Notes under the pieces: model-generated
The model's database searches: none
Told to the model about the DNA's origin: nothing
Seen by the model: the letters and a program-made list of their open reading frames with translations, nothing else
Assembly: GCA_016180035.1 (NCBI GenBank)
Contig: JACPCA010000006.1
Coordinates: 1-45,154, forward strand
DNA length: 45,154 nucleotides
Direction: 5' to 3'
Source of the DNA: Candidatus Woesearchaeota archaeon
Lineage (GTDB): Archaea > Nanobdellota > Nanobdellia > Woesearchaeales > UBA12501
Shown here: positions 7,750 through 16,657 of the stretch, in pieces
How positions within the stretch are numbered: the stretch's first letter is position 1
Layout of the letters: the number at the start of each line of letters is the position of its first letter
Translations under genes and position numbers: made by a program

Positions 7750-7993
7750 TATTCTCCCGACAAAGGAATTTTCCAAAGACTTCAATAGGTTGGATTCTCA
7801 GATACAGAAGAGAATTAAAGAAAAGGTTGAAGAAGCTGCAGAAGATCCAACACGATACAAACATCTCCATTATGATTTAAAAGGAAGTTGTAGATTACGG
7901 ATTGGAAAATGGAGGGTTATTTTTTCCTACAATAGCGAACTTCAAGAGATGTACCTTGAAAAGATTGTCTTTGGCCATAAATACAGGGATTAA
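7739..7993 (+). CDS. RelE/ParE-superfamily toxin
   Basis: An 84-residue protein with the RelE fold: LPTKEFSKDFNRLD, then helix SQIQKRIKEKVEEAAEDP, the strand KGSCRLRIGKWRVIFSYN and a C-terminal KIVFGHKYRD. The RxRxGxxRVIF strand and the terminal KxxxGHRxxxY-like segment are hallmarks of RelE RNases that act on the ribosome. I use the ATG at 7739, which overlaps the antitoxin stop, rather than the one 12 bp earlier. Confidence 0.87.
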   Translation: MSYNILPTKEFSKDFNRLDSQIQKRIKEKVEEAAEDPTRYKHLHYDLKGSCRLRIGKWRVIFSYNSELQEMYLEKIVFGHKYRD

Positions 7994-8005
7994 GAGAAAA
8001 TCAGA

Positions 8006-8536
8006 TTAGTCAGTCTTAGATGAATTCGCGGTAGTGCCTTCGCCATTGCCTGCTGCCGGGCAGTCTACATTCGTCTTGACCTGATTATAGACAAGCTTGT
8101 ACCTGCCAACATCCTTTCGGAAGTCACCGACCTTCTTGAACGCCGTGTCAAAAGCTGCCTGCGCTACCTGAAGGTCTGCCTCATTGCCGCTTGTTTGGGC
8201 AGCCTCGAGAGCATTTGCGGCCTTGAACAGGACTGTTTCACCCTTTGCCAGGCGCTTCTTGGCATTTCCAAAGTCGACTTCTGCCTGCTTGATGACTTCA
8301 TCGCAGGTGAGCGTGTCAGGATTCTTTGGAGTGAACACTTCTTCATTATCGATGTTCCCGATATTAGCAACCTCGTCAGGAATGTCTTCAATGGAAACAG
8401 TCTCGTCAACGCTGGTTCCATCATCATTCTCAGAACCTCCATTGGTCGTGACAATCGTTTCCTTGCTGCAGGCGGAAAGGAAAAGAACACCCACTACAAG
8501 AAGGGCGATGACCAGAAAAGCATATTTCTTTGCCAT
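8006..8536 (-). CDS. Secreted lipoprotein of unknown function
   Basis: 176 residues. A lipoprotein signal is clear: MAKKYAFLVIALLVVGVLFL followed by the lipobox LSAC. Next is an Asp/Glu/Thr-rich linker (about 25-75), then a helical domain with Ala-rich heptads (AEVDFGNAKKRLAKGE, AALEAAQTSGNEADLQVAQAAF) and two Cys (TCDEV, DCPAAG) that could form a disulfide. It is probably anchored outside the membrane. The start is supported by a TATA box at 8559-8566 (minus strand). It converges with the RelE gene, 12 bp away. Confidence 0.75.
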   Translation of the reverse strand: MAKKYAFLVIALLVVGVLFLSACSKETIVTTNGGSENDDGTSVDETVSIEDIPDEVANIGNIDNEEVFTPKNPDTLTCDEVIKQAEVDFGNAKKRLAKGETVLFKAANALEAAQTSGNEADLQVAQAAFDTAFKKVGDFRKDVGRYKLVYNQVKTNVDCPAAGNGEGTTANSSKTD

Positions 8537-8581
8537 ACCCTATGCAGGGGGGAGGTGGTTTATATTGTTTTTGATTTGGCA

Positions 8582-8843
8582 GGCTCTGTCCCGGATCTCC
8601 TCATGGGCGGTGCTGCTGCCTAGCGACGTGCCCAGGCTTTCCAGCCAATGCACGGATACTCGGTGAACGGTCGAAGAGTAAACGCGAACAGAGCGCAGCA
8701 GCACCGCCCATTTCAGTGGGGAATGGCACTGCTGCGCTCCGTTCACTTATGGAATCGGCCATGAAACCGAGTCTTCAGCCATCGTCCGGGAACGGATGAC
8801 TTCGCTCGGCAGCAGTGCCATTCCCGACATTCTGGACAGAGCC
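8582..8843. mobile_element. Non-autonomous element, family 1, copy B
   Basis: 262 bp with the same ends (GGCTCTGTCC / GGACAGAGCC) and internal double-hairpin layout as the copy at 7259. It is flanked by a perfect 9-bp duplication, GATTTGGCA, at 8573-8581 and 8844-8852. It lies between divergent promoters with TATA boxes at 8559-8566 (minus) and 8863-8872 (plus). It explains nearly all of the 356-bp gap between genes. Confidence 0.87.
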
Positions 8844-8892
8844 GATTTGGCACAGGATTAGGTTTAAATATATCTCACCCTCACCCCTCTTC

Positions 8893-10404
8893 ATGGCGTT
8901 ATACCTTGTTAAGACAGAGGCTGGAACAACCATGCTGAGCCAGCGGCAGCAAGCGTATGTACGATCCCCTCTCGGCGGTTATGTCAGAAAGGAGCCTGAA
9001 TTCTTGGCCGAAGGCGACATCGTCATTTTTGAAAAAGAACATGCGGCTATCGCACTTGATACTATTGATGAGGCTCTCGAAAGAAGAGACGATCGCTATG
9101 CGCGGGCAAAAGATCTCTTGTTTGAAAAAAACTCGCAAGGAGTGTATGTGCCAAGGCTGAGAACCAACCTGCTCCGCGGCCTTGCTTTTGGAAGCGCTGC
9201 AGAGGAACTTGGCAGTCCTGTTGGCACGCTTGGCGGCGTTCCAGAAGACCATCTTGAGGAAAAAATCTTAAAGGAGGGCCAAAGGGATGTTTCCGTTGCC
9301 GCCTATCGCGCAAGCGCCGACCTTGTTCACGGTCGTGTGGCAGAGTACGCCCAAACAATTCGTAAAGAAGGCGTTTCATGGGATACTGTCCTCAATTGGC
9401 TTCGCGGCAATGTTGTTGCGCCGCAGAACAAGCAGCTCCTGTACGCCCTCTCCCCAATCCACGATCAATTGGGGGCATGGGCAGCCTCGTTTCATGGAAA
9501 CGGAGAGATTGCTCAAGCATATCATGTTTATACTGGCATTCGCCAGAGCGTGATGGCGTATCTTGCAGAGCCGGCAAATAAAGGACTGGGAACAGGGTCG
9601 GGAGAAGAAAGAAGAAAAAGGGCTTTCCCTGAACAACTGTGCATTGAGGGCGAGATCGCCATCATTCTTGAAGAGTTTGGCGGCCTTGTCCGGCAAGGAT
9701 TTTTTGAGACAACTGTTCACGGCGTGGAGCAGTTGACAGGCAATTCTGGGCGGGAAGCTTTCAGCAGGAAAAAAAATGACCCGTCATTGGCGAAAGGCGT
9801 TTACACGGACAAGGCACCGGAAAGCATCAGCGTCCATGACCTTGACGAGATTGTGCATGCCTACAGCAAGCTCCTTGCGCCAATGCTGTACTATGGTCCA
9901 CCAGCAGCTGATGATCCATCAGGGGAAGAAGAGCATCCTTCCCAACGAACGGCATTTCCAGCGCATCAGGATGTTATCCGTTTAACGAAGGAAACGCTTC
10001 ATTCACTTGACATGCCTCTAACAACACGTCCGGCAGACATCATTGACGTGATTAAGCGCGATGCCGTCAAATTCGGCTATGATCCAAGGCAGGTTTTTGA
10101 AAATATCAAGAAGCGCACAGAAATGGAGTTGGAAGCTACGCATCGGTCATTTGCCGCCAATGCTGAAGCGTCTATGCTGGAAGAATATGAACGCACCATC
10201 GCACCAGCGCTGAAACAGGTCGGCAATGCTCCTTCAACAGAGCGCGCCTTTGCAAAGCAGCAGCGGAAACTCCTTCAAGCGCGTGGCAGGAGCATGATCA
10301 GCAGGATGAAAGCCGACGCCCAACAAAAGCTCATGGGCGCAAAGCAGTCCCTTCATGATGTTCTTCGGGAAGTTTTTATTGGCATTAACGAAGGGCAGCG
10401 GTGA
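8893..10404 (+). CDS. Large hypothetical protein, 503 residues
   Basis: No family recognised. The N-terminus is beta-rich (MALYLVKTEAGTTM, then GGYVRKEPEFLAEGDIVIFEKEHAAIALDTIDEAL), followed by a basic helix RRDDRYARAKDLLF. The middle (about 130-380) is predicted helical, and the last 110 residues are strongly helical and charged, possibly coiled-coil. There is no signal peptide or membrane span, so it should be cytoplasmic. The ATG at 8893 follows a TATA box (8863-8872) by about 25 bp. An upstream in-frame extension runs into the mobile element and is rejected. Confidence 0.75.
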   Translation: MALYLVKTEAGTTMLSQRQQAYVRSPLGGYVRKEPEFLAEGDIVIFEKEHAAIALDTIDEALERRDDRYARAKDLLFEKNSQGVYVPRLRTNLLRGLAFGSAAEELGSPVGTLGGVPEDHLEEKILKEGQRDVSVAAYRASADLVHGRVAEYAQTIRKEGVSWDTVLNWLRGNVVAPQNKQLLYALSPIHDQLGAWAASFHGNGEIAQAYHVYTGIRQSVMAYLAEPANKGLGTGSGEERRKRAFPEQLCIEGEIAIILEEFGGLVRQGFFETTVHGVEQLTGNSGREAFSRKKNDPSLAKGVYTDKAPESISVHDLDEIVHAYSKLLAPMLYYGPPAADDPSGEEEHPSQRTAFPAHQDVIRLTKETLHSLDMPLTTRPADIIDVIKRDAVKFGYDPRQVFENIKKRTEMELEATHRSFAANAEASMLEEYERTIAPALKQVGNAPSTERAFAKQQRKLLQARGRSMISRMKADAQQKLMGAKQSLHDVLREVFIGINEGQR

Positions 10405-10412
10405 AAAACAGA

Positions 10413-11078
10413 TTACCGCCAAAACACGAACAGGTACGGTTTGCCGCCTATTCTTGTTGCCGTGTCGTTGAGAACGTGAATGTCATTTGGCGCCTGGAAC
10501 ACTGTTCTTGGCATGCCAATCTGGTAATTCTGAAGGTCGTGCAGGCTTGTTGACGATGCGGTATGAATGGCATTCGCCGGATTGGCTTGAATGTCTGCCG
10601 TGGAGAAGGGAAGCTTGACGATGGCGCCTCGTGCTTCAAGATAGGCGTCTTTTTCAACCTCAACCAGCGTCCCATTGCTTCGGAACATGACGGTTGGATT
10701 GGCTGTTGTCTGGAAAACAGGGATGCCGTCGAACTCTTTGGAGTATTCTCCCAAGCAAGAGCCGTATGCTGCCTTGATAAATTCACCGGTGTTCTGGCGG
10801 AAGGATGCCTCATCACCCAACGGCTTGTTCTGAAACCAGCCGCCATTTAACCCCTGGGCGTAAAAGGAACATTCTGCTGTCAGCGCAAGGCACTGCTGCT
10901 CAACATTTTCGTACAGCGCTGCTGTTTGTTTTGTGCTGAACAGGGAAGAGAAGAGGCTTTCTCCTTTCTCGTTCTTGACGGAGAAACTGAGAAACAGCAC
11001 TGCAAGAAGCAGGATGATTCCGACAACGGCAAATGCCGCCATCTGCGCTTTTTTTAGTGAAGGTTTTGTGAAGCCCAT
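10413..11078 (-). CDS. Membrane-anchored extracytoplasmic protein
   Basis: 221 residues. A short basic N-terminus (TKPSLKKAQ) leads into one membrane span, MAAFAVVGIILLLAVLFLSF, followed by a soluble domain with four Cys that may pair in two disulfides (EQQCLALTAECSFYAQG, SCLGEY). Topology should be N-in, with the domain outside. I start at the ATG 11076-11078, which has GGAAGAA upstream; another in-frame ATG lies at 11124-11126. Either way it overlaps the 3' end of the preceding gene (stop at 11054), so the two are probably co-expressed. No known family. Confidence 0.65.
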   Translation of the reverse strand: MGFTKPSLKKAQMAAFAVVGIILLLAVLFLSFSVKNEKGESLFSSLFSTKQTAALYENVEQQCLALTAECSFYAQGLNGGWFQNKPLGDEASFRQNTGEFIKAAYGSCLGEYSKEFDGIPVFQTTANPTVMFRSNGTLVEVEKDAYLEARGAIVKLPFSTADIQANPANAIHTASSTSLHDLQNYQIGMPRTVFQAPNDIHVLNDTATRIGGKPYLFVFWR

Positions 11079-13273
11079 CGGGGGAGTGTTTCTTCCTGCT
11101 GGTATTCTTTTGCCCATTCCTCGCATTGGGGAAGGCGATAGGCTGCGATCATTGCATCAAAATGCCTTTTCTGGCCGTCGATTGCCGAGTAGAGCTGGAG
11201 AACGTCTTTTCCGTCAACGCTTTGGGTGATGATTCCGTTTTTGTCTTGCATCTTCCAGGGGAATCTTGTGTTTTGGAAGCTTCGGATGGCGTTGGGCTTG
11301 CTTGCTGTCCAGTTCCATGTCTCTGTTGCATTCGTGCCAGTAATTTTCACGTCGTCGAAGGAGAGGTCGTAGTCTTTTCCGTCAGCAATCACGTCTGCTT
11401 GAATAGCGCGGTAAAGGGTGAGCGTGAAGGTGTTTTGTGCTGATCTGCTTTCGATGACGTTGGTGAGCTTGTATGATTCCGGCATGATAGGATACAAAGA
11501 TGCATCTTCTGCTGCTTCTTTTATTGTTTGGTTGTTTTTGTATTCTGTTGTTGTCAGTTTCATTGTTCTTTCTTTGTCAAAGAAGTGGAAGGTTGGGCGC
11601 TGGTAGGTGATGATGCCGGTGAGTTCTAAACTGTTGTTGTGGATGAAGGCATCCTGTTCGCTTTGCTTATTGTCGAAGGTGATGGTGTAGCGTGGCTGGT
11701 TTGCCGGGCGGTAGATGGCGTAGCTGGCGGCGAAGCTGTAGTCTGGCACGGCGTAGTATTGGTTGAGGTCACCGTAGAAGGGGTTGGGCGGGAGTTGGGG
11801 GATGATTGACGCTGCCTGTTCAGGGCTGAGCTTGTAGGCGGGGTCGTCGTGGACGTCGTGGTAGTAGATGCCGGGCGAGTCGAGCGTTGCTTTGGTGATG
11901 TTCTTTGCTGCCTTGTCCATGATGATGCTGAACGATCCGTGACGGACGTGGTCAGTGTAGTGGCCGTAATGAATGCTGGTGTCGGCGTTAGTGTTCGTGA
12001 TGGTTTCTTGGCTTTCGGTGATGGAGTGCGTGATGACAGCATCGTCTTGGACTGCGGCGTGTTCGATGACGTTCTTGTCGGCATTGCCGACGCTGACCAT
12101 CATGCCCTCATCAGCTACTGCCGTAAAAGAGCCACTATTAAATTCGAGAGCAACTTTATCCCCTTCTTTTCCTTTCACTTTCAGCAGGCAGTCGGTGCAT
12201 TGTTTTGTGAGAAAGCTGTCAAGGCGGTTTTGTTCTTTCGGATTCAGCCCGTGCCGTACTTCGAATCCGTCGTTTAAGCCATCATCGTCCATGTCGTTAT
12301 TCTTGTAGTCATACTTGAGGGTTGCTTCCTTGATGTCGCTGATGCCATCATGATCGGAGTCAACGAAAAAGTTGTTCTTGGATAGGTTGAGTTCCTTGAC
12401 CAAGTCTTTTCCTTGATAGAAGAATTGGCTGGTGCTTCCATTAGCCATTAGCTCGACTGATTCCTTGTCCGACCGGCCGAGCGTGTTCTTGTTTTTCGCA
12501 TCCGTCGGGTAGCGCATCATTTCATCATAATCATCAAGTCCATCGCCATCCGTGTCTTTATTGTTCTTGTTCAACCCATTGGTATCTTCCAAGCTGTCAC
12601 CCAAGCCATCACTATCAAGATCGGCAAAGTTCGTGTTGGGCAGGAATGTGTTGGAATTTGACGAGAGAGGGTTTTGGAAGACTAGCTCGGCATCTTTATT
12701 GAAAACGGTTTCTATCTTGGCAATAACACAATTATTGAACGTGATGGTTGTGCTGGCGGCATCTTCAATACTTGCAAGAGGATAGTTCAAGAAAAGAATA
12801 GCGGCAGAACCAAAGGTTAATGTTTGAGAAGCTGAATTGTAGTTGAGATTGTTTATTCCTGTTAGTGATACGCCGCACACGCTAAACTCATCAATGGTTG
12901 ATGCAGTTACGCCGCCGTTACCTAATACCACATTATTTCCAAACCATAATTGTACATCATTTTCCGCAGCATAATCAACAGAACTTGACGTTATGACCCC
13001 GCCAGAAACAGATACTGTTGAGCCAGCTGGGAAGGTCACAATTCCATGTAAGGTTGTTGCAGTGATTGATACTAAAGGCACACCATTAAAGTCCTGACGC
13101 TGCAAAACAGCATCCTCAATCTGTCCTTTCAATTCATAAGGATCATCCCTACCACCGCCTGCTCTTCTACTAAAAATATCATCATCTTGAGCGACTACAA
13201 AGAGTAATAAATGTAGCAATAATAATAGTAACCCTAAAATTTGTAGTAACAAGCTTATTTTTCTATAATTCAA
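11054..13273 (-). CDS. Secreted protein with thrombospondin-type-3-like calcium-binding repeats
   Basis: 739 residues. The signal peptide is hydrophobic (LLLQILGLLLLLLHLLLFVVA). Residues 60-200 are beta-rich, perhaps a short beta-helix. Two calcium-loop clusters follow: 218-252 (LDSDGLGDSLED, DTDGDGLDDYDE) and 304-346 (VDSDHDGISDIKE, MDDDGLNDGFEVRHGLNP). These match DxDxDGxxD motifs of thrombospondin type 3 repeats in archaeal surface proteins. The 350-residue C-terminal domain is unrecognised. The start is a TTG at 13271-13273, preceded by GAGGTGTG. It follows the Tat-protein gene by 17 bp. Part of its 3' coding sequence is duplicated at 16551-16606. Confidence 0.8.
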   Translation of the reverse strand: MNYRKISLLLQILGLLLLLLHLLLFVVAQDDDIFSRRAGGGRDDPYELKGQIEDAVLQRQDFNGVPLVSITATTLHGIVTFPAGSTVSVSGGVITSSSVDYAAENDVQLWFGNNVVLGNGGVTASTIDEFSVCGVSLTGINNLNYNSASQTLTFGSAAILFLNYPLASIEDAASTTITFNNCVIAKIETVFNKDAELVFQNPLSSNSNTFLPNTNFADLDSDGLGDSLEDTNGLNKNNKDTDGDGLDDYDEMMRYPTDAKNKNTLGRSDKESVELMANGSTSQFFYQGKDLVKELNLSKNNFFVDSDHDGISDIKEATLKYDYKNNDMDDDGLNDGFEVRHGLNPKEQNRLDSFLTKQCTDCLLKVKGKEGDKVALEFNSGSFTAVADEGMMVSVGNADKNVIEHAAVQDDAVITHSITESQETITNTNADTSIHYGHYTDHVRHGSFSIIMDKAAKNITKATLDSPGIYYHDVHDDPAYKLSPEQAASIIPQLPPNPFYGDLNQYYAVPDYSFAASYAIYRPANQPRYTITFDNKQSEQDAFIHNNSLELTGIITYQRPTFHFFDKERTMKLTTTEYKNNQTIKEAAEDASLYPIMPESYKLTNVIESRSAQNTFTLTLYRAIQADVIADGKDYDLSFDDVKITGTNATETWNWTASKPNAIRSFQNTRFPWKMQDKNGIITQSVDGKDVLQLYSAIDGQKRHFDAMIAAYRLPQCEEWAKEYQQEETLPRWASQNLH

Positions 13274-13290
13274 AAAGACACACCTCTTTT

Positions 13291-13902
13291 TTATTGGCTC
13301 ACTTTTTGTACTTGTACTAAGGTATCACCATTCCATCTTGCAGTGTAAGGCTTATCATCATATTTATTAGTTATGTTAAAGTCAATCCAACCAGCATATT
13401 GCTTAATCCAACTTGGTATAAATCGATCATCCATAGGCCCTCCTATTGAAACGTCTATCTTCACGTTCTTGTCATACGTCTTGCCGGTGAGGACGTCGTG
13501 GCGGGCGTACATGACGGTTTGGGGAAAAACATCTTCAATATTAAATGCTTCTTTGAATTGCTGCCGTGTCATGTTTCCTCGTCTCCAAATAACGTCCACG
13601 GGAACGTAAAAGAAATCAATTTGCGGATATTTCGCTGCCAAAGCCTCAACAACTTTTTTCATTCGTTGGCAAACGGGACGAATTGTTACTCTCTCATCAA
13701 GATCTTCTTCCTCAATCCCAAAATAAGCTATTGTTGGTCTTTTGTTGTCACGCACTCGTTCAGCAAAAGAGTACTGGTCAAGAATTTCTAACTTGCCATC
13801 AGCAGCCTCGCTTTCCGTATTTAATCCAGCAAGAAAGCATAGTCCTGTAAGACCGCTTAATCGTACAAAATCTCTCCTTGTTAGTTCTCCAAGCTCTGCC
13901 AT
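13291..13902 (-). CDS. Tat-exported thioredoxin-fold-like protein without CxxC
   Basis: 203 residues. The N-terminus LTRRDFVRLSGLTGLCFLAGL is a twin-arginine signal, so the protein should be exported folded. The mature part resembles a thioredoxin fold: a strand (TIAYFGIEEE), a helix with a single Cys (RPVCQRMKKVVEALAAKYP), a strand IDFFYVPVDV and a cis-proline-like VFPQTVMYAR. The CxxC is replaced by RPVC, so a classical dithiol exchange is unlikely. A TATA box (about 13926-13936, minus strand) precedes the ATG. It probably starts the transcript that also carries the calcium-repeat gene. The fold call is tentative. Confidence 0.65.
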   Translation of the reverse strand: MAELGELTRRDFVRLSGLTGLCFLAGLNTESEAADGKLEILDQYSFAERVRDNKRPTIAYFGIEEEDLDERVTIRPVCQRMKKVVEALAAKYPQIDFFYVPVDVIWRRGNMTRQQFKEAFNIEDVFPQTVMYARHDVLTGKTYDKNVKIDVSIGGPMDDRFIPSWIKQYAGWIDFNITNKYDDKPYTARWNGDTLVQVQKVSQ

Positions 13903-13999
13903 GCCAAGTCTTAAAGTGAAGGATGTTTATAAAGATTGAGGGTAAAAAATGCCAAGAGATAATGCTATTGTCAAAAAAGACAGTAAAAACTGGATGAAT

Positions 14000-16423
14000 T
14001 TAATAATCAAATGTCCATGAAGGAGTGCTGTCATCGCCATCATGATTGGTAATGTTGGTTTGTTCACTTCCATCAGGTTCCATAGTATAAATCTCGCCAT
14101 TACCATCCCTATTTGAGCTAAATACTATTTTTCTGCCGTCCGGTGACCATGAAGGATTAAAGTCAGCGAATGAATTGTTTGTTAATCTATACAGTGTACT
14201 GCTGCTTAAGGTAAGAGCATATAGCTGACCAAGTGGGGCTCCTTCCAGTGCCCACATTTCAAATGCGATTTTTGTTCCATCTGGAGACCAAGAACTTTTC
14301 TCTATGACCGCACCATAATCTGTTAAACGACGAACTTCAGTCCCATCACTATTTATTGTGTACAAGTCGTACATAAGATTCCTTCCCCTATCAGAAGAAA
14401 ATACGATTTTTTCCCCATCTGGTGACCAACTGGGGTATTTATCATCACTATCGTTATTAGTTATATTTTCAGGGTGGAGAGTAGAACCCGAACTAACATC
14501 ACGGATCACATATATTTCTGCGTTGCCGTCACGATAACTAGTAAAGGCTATTGCCCCCCCATCCGGTGACCAAGCTGGTGTTACATCTATACTGCTATTA
14601 TTGGTTATCCTTGACGGTGACGTCCCATCAGGATCCATCATGTAAATTTCACTATTTCCATCTCTTGACGCTTCAAAAGCGATTCTTGCCCCACCTGGAG
14701 ACCACGCCGGCCAGTAGTCATCAGTGCTATTAGAAGTAATGCGGCGTTGATCAGTACCATCAGCGTTCATAGTATAAATTTCCCAATTTCCGTCCCTAAG
14801 CCAGCTAAAAGCGATTCGCCCTTCACTCTCGATTATGGCAGTACAAACATCGTCAATACAGGTTTCAGCATCACTGCAATCATCTTGTATTCCTTCAATA
14901 TTACCACAGCTATCAACCCATCGGACATTCCCATCCCAGCATATTGTAGAATAATGTGAAGAACATGATGGTGAGTCATCTATACAACTGCCACCACTGC
15001 AATGTTGGGAGGCTGCGCAGGCGTAGTAGATTTCTTCGACATTGCCGCAATTGTCAATCCAATAAACATCACCGTCGTGGCAAACCTGATCAAAATGGGG
15101 GACGCAACCAAGTATTTCCTCAACGCAATGGTCATCCTCACAGATGTAGCCATCTGCGGAGCAATTCTCAAGAATCTCCCAATTAATGCCACAGCTATCA
15201 ACTGAATACAAATAGTCCGCGACACATTCCCAACGATAATTGGGAATGCAGGCACACCAACCACCGCTGTTACAGATACTCCCCTCCATATGGTGATCGC
15301 AATCAACCAACAACTCTGCTGGTTCTCCACAAGTGTCCAATATGTAAACAGTATTGTCTATACAAACTGTTTCTTGATCTTCAAAACGTGGAATTCGGCA
15401 ATCCTCATCAATTATCCCGTCACAATCATCATCTTTATGATTCCCTACAATCTCATCAATTGATGCCTGGCAAACAAAAGTTGATATCGCTGCTGTTGCA
15501 GGGGTTGGAGTATTAGGCAGGTAAACGTACTGATGCGCAACTTGGCAGTTTTCTGTCACATCAGGTATGATGGGTGCAATATCATACTGTTCAAGAATAT
15601 CGCTGAGGTACGGCTCAATCGTAAGCGCTTTGTTTATAACCGCCGTTATTTCATCGGTTCCGCTTAGGAAGAGCTTCTTAATGATGAACGATCCGATATT
15701 ATAACGGAGAACAACTTCTTCATGGGGAACGCAGCCATAATACGCATCAGGATCCTCTAATAACTCTGAAAAAGCAGTAATAGCATCAAGAGAATGATCA
15801 GGATCATCATGGTGATACGCATCAAACATCATCGGTGCAGAAGTCAGTGATATTTGATACCGTTTGTCAGCGCTTCTTGCAGGTGATTGTAAGGGAAATG
15901 CCCTTAAATGTGATGTAAAATTAGGGTGATAAACGTGAACAGCAACTGACTGTGAACGATAAAAGAGATCAACTCTTGCATCTCTAATCGGCATCCCATA
16001 ATCATCAGTAACAAAGAGGGTAACAGAATCAACGGGAATCTCGCTATCGTATGGATGAGAAATAACAAGCCCCTGTTTGTCAGTAAAACCATAATAAAAC
16101 CCAGTGGGAATAAGACGCCCAGAAATATAATCATAATTCTCGTAAGCAACTCCTTCCTCATGGGCAAGAACACAAGTACCTTTTTCGTGGAATCTATCAC
16201 AGAACCTATCAAACCCCATCCAATCTTCGCACTGATCGTCAGTTTCACATTCCTTTTTTCCTTCATCAGCGCCTTTACAGGCTGCAAGAACGCCTAACAA
16301 GGTAATAACTCGCGCCAAAGAAGTGAATGATGATCTTCCTCCCTGTTTAGGTCGCTTTCTTATAGAAGAATACTTTTTTGTGATGCTTTTAATAATATCC
16401 TCAAGTTTTGGTAGTAATGGCAT
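14000..16423 (-). CDS. Lipoprotein with Cys-rich repeats and a TolB-like beta-propeller
   Basis: 807 residues. A basic 36-residue lead precedes a hydrophobic stretch ending in the lipobox LAAC (C49). Residue 320-342 has NHKDDDCDGIIDEDC, a MopE-like metal-binding motif. Four Cys-rich repeats (about 350-530) follow the pattern VYWIDSCGN...C. The C-terminal 270 residues form about six PD40/WD40-like blades with the recurring signature PSWSPDG.KI.F.S.RDGN.EIY, as in TolB and related surface propellers. It is probably anchored outside the membrane and binds another protein or polysaccharide (inference). TATA near 16488-16500 (minus strand). Confidence 0.85.
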   Translation of the reverse strand: MPLLPKLEDIIKSITKKYSSIRKRPKQGGRSSFTSLARVITLLGVLAACKGADEGKKECETDDQCEDWMGFDRFCDRFHEKGTCVLAHEEGVAYENYDYISGRLIPTGFYYGFTDKQGLVISHPYDSEIPVDSVTLFVTDDYGMPIRDARVDLFYRSQSVAVHVYHPNFTSHLRAFPLQSPARSADKRYQISLTSAPMMFDAYHHDDPDHSLDAITAFSELLEDPDAYYGCVPHEEVVLRYNIGSFIIKKLFLSGTDEITAVINKALTIEPYLSDILEQYDIAPIIPDVTENCQVAHQYVYLPNTPTPATAAISTFVCQASIDEIVGNHKDDDCDGIIDEDCRIPRFEDQETVCIDNTVYILDTCGEPAELLVDCDHHMEGSICNSGGWCACIPNYRWECVADYLYSVDSCGINWEILENCSADGYICEDDHCVEEILGCVPHFDQVCHDGDVYWIDNCGNVEEIYYACAASQHCSGGSCIDDSPSCSSHYSTICWDGNVRWVDSCGNIEGIQDDCSDAETCIDDVCTAIIESEGRIAFSWLRDGNWEIYTMNADGTDQRRITSNSTDDYWPAWSPGGARIAFEASRDGNSEIYMMDPDGTSPSRITNNSSIDVTPAWSPDGGAIAFTSYRDGNAEIYVIRDVSSGSTLHPENITNNDSDDKYPSWSPDGEKIVFSSDRGRNLMYDLYTINSDGTEVRRLTDYGAVIEKSSWSPDGTKIAFEMWALEGAPLGQLYALTLSSSTLYRLTNNSFADFNPSWSPDGRKIVFSSNRDGNGEIYTMEPDGSEQTNITNHDGDDSTPSWTFDY

Positions 16424-16536
16424 AGTGGACCTGTCGTTCCTTCAGCACATGCCTTTTTTTCACACCAGCAGACAGATAAGTTCTTCTTCTTCTTTATAAA
16501 CCTTACTGGGATATTCTGGTTTCAGAAGGGGGAAAG

Positions 16537-16612
16537 TCAATTCTTGGTTGTTTGGGTGATGATTCCTTGATCGTCTTGCATCTTCCAGGGGAATCTTGTG
16601 TTTTGGGGGCTT
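16537..16612 (-). pseudogene. Relic of a second copy of the calcium-repeat protein C-terminal region
   Basis: Read on the minus strand, this stretch encodes RSPQNTRFPWKMQDDQGIITQ and then a stop at 16537-16539. The calcium-repeat protein has RSFQNTRFPWKMQDKNGIITQ near its C-terminus. In DNA, 16551-16606 is nearly identical to 11221-11276, including about 33 identical bases in a row. It lies in the 234-bp gap between two other secreted-protein genes. I infer that a paralogous gene once stood here and was deleted, or that a small piece was copied. Confidence 0.7.
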
Positions 16613-16657
16613 CTTCTACAGAGTTTATGGTGTCATGTGCTGAGTATGCCACCACCC

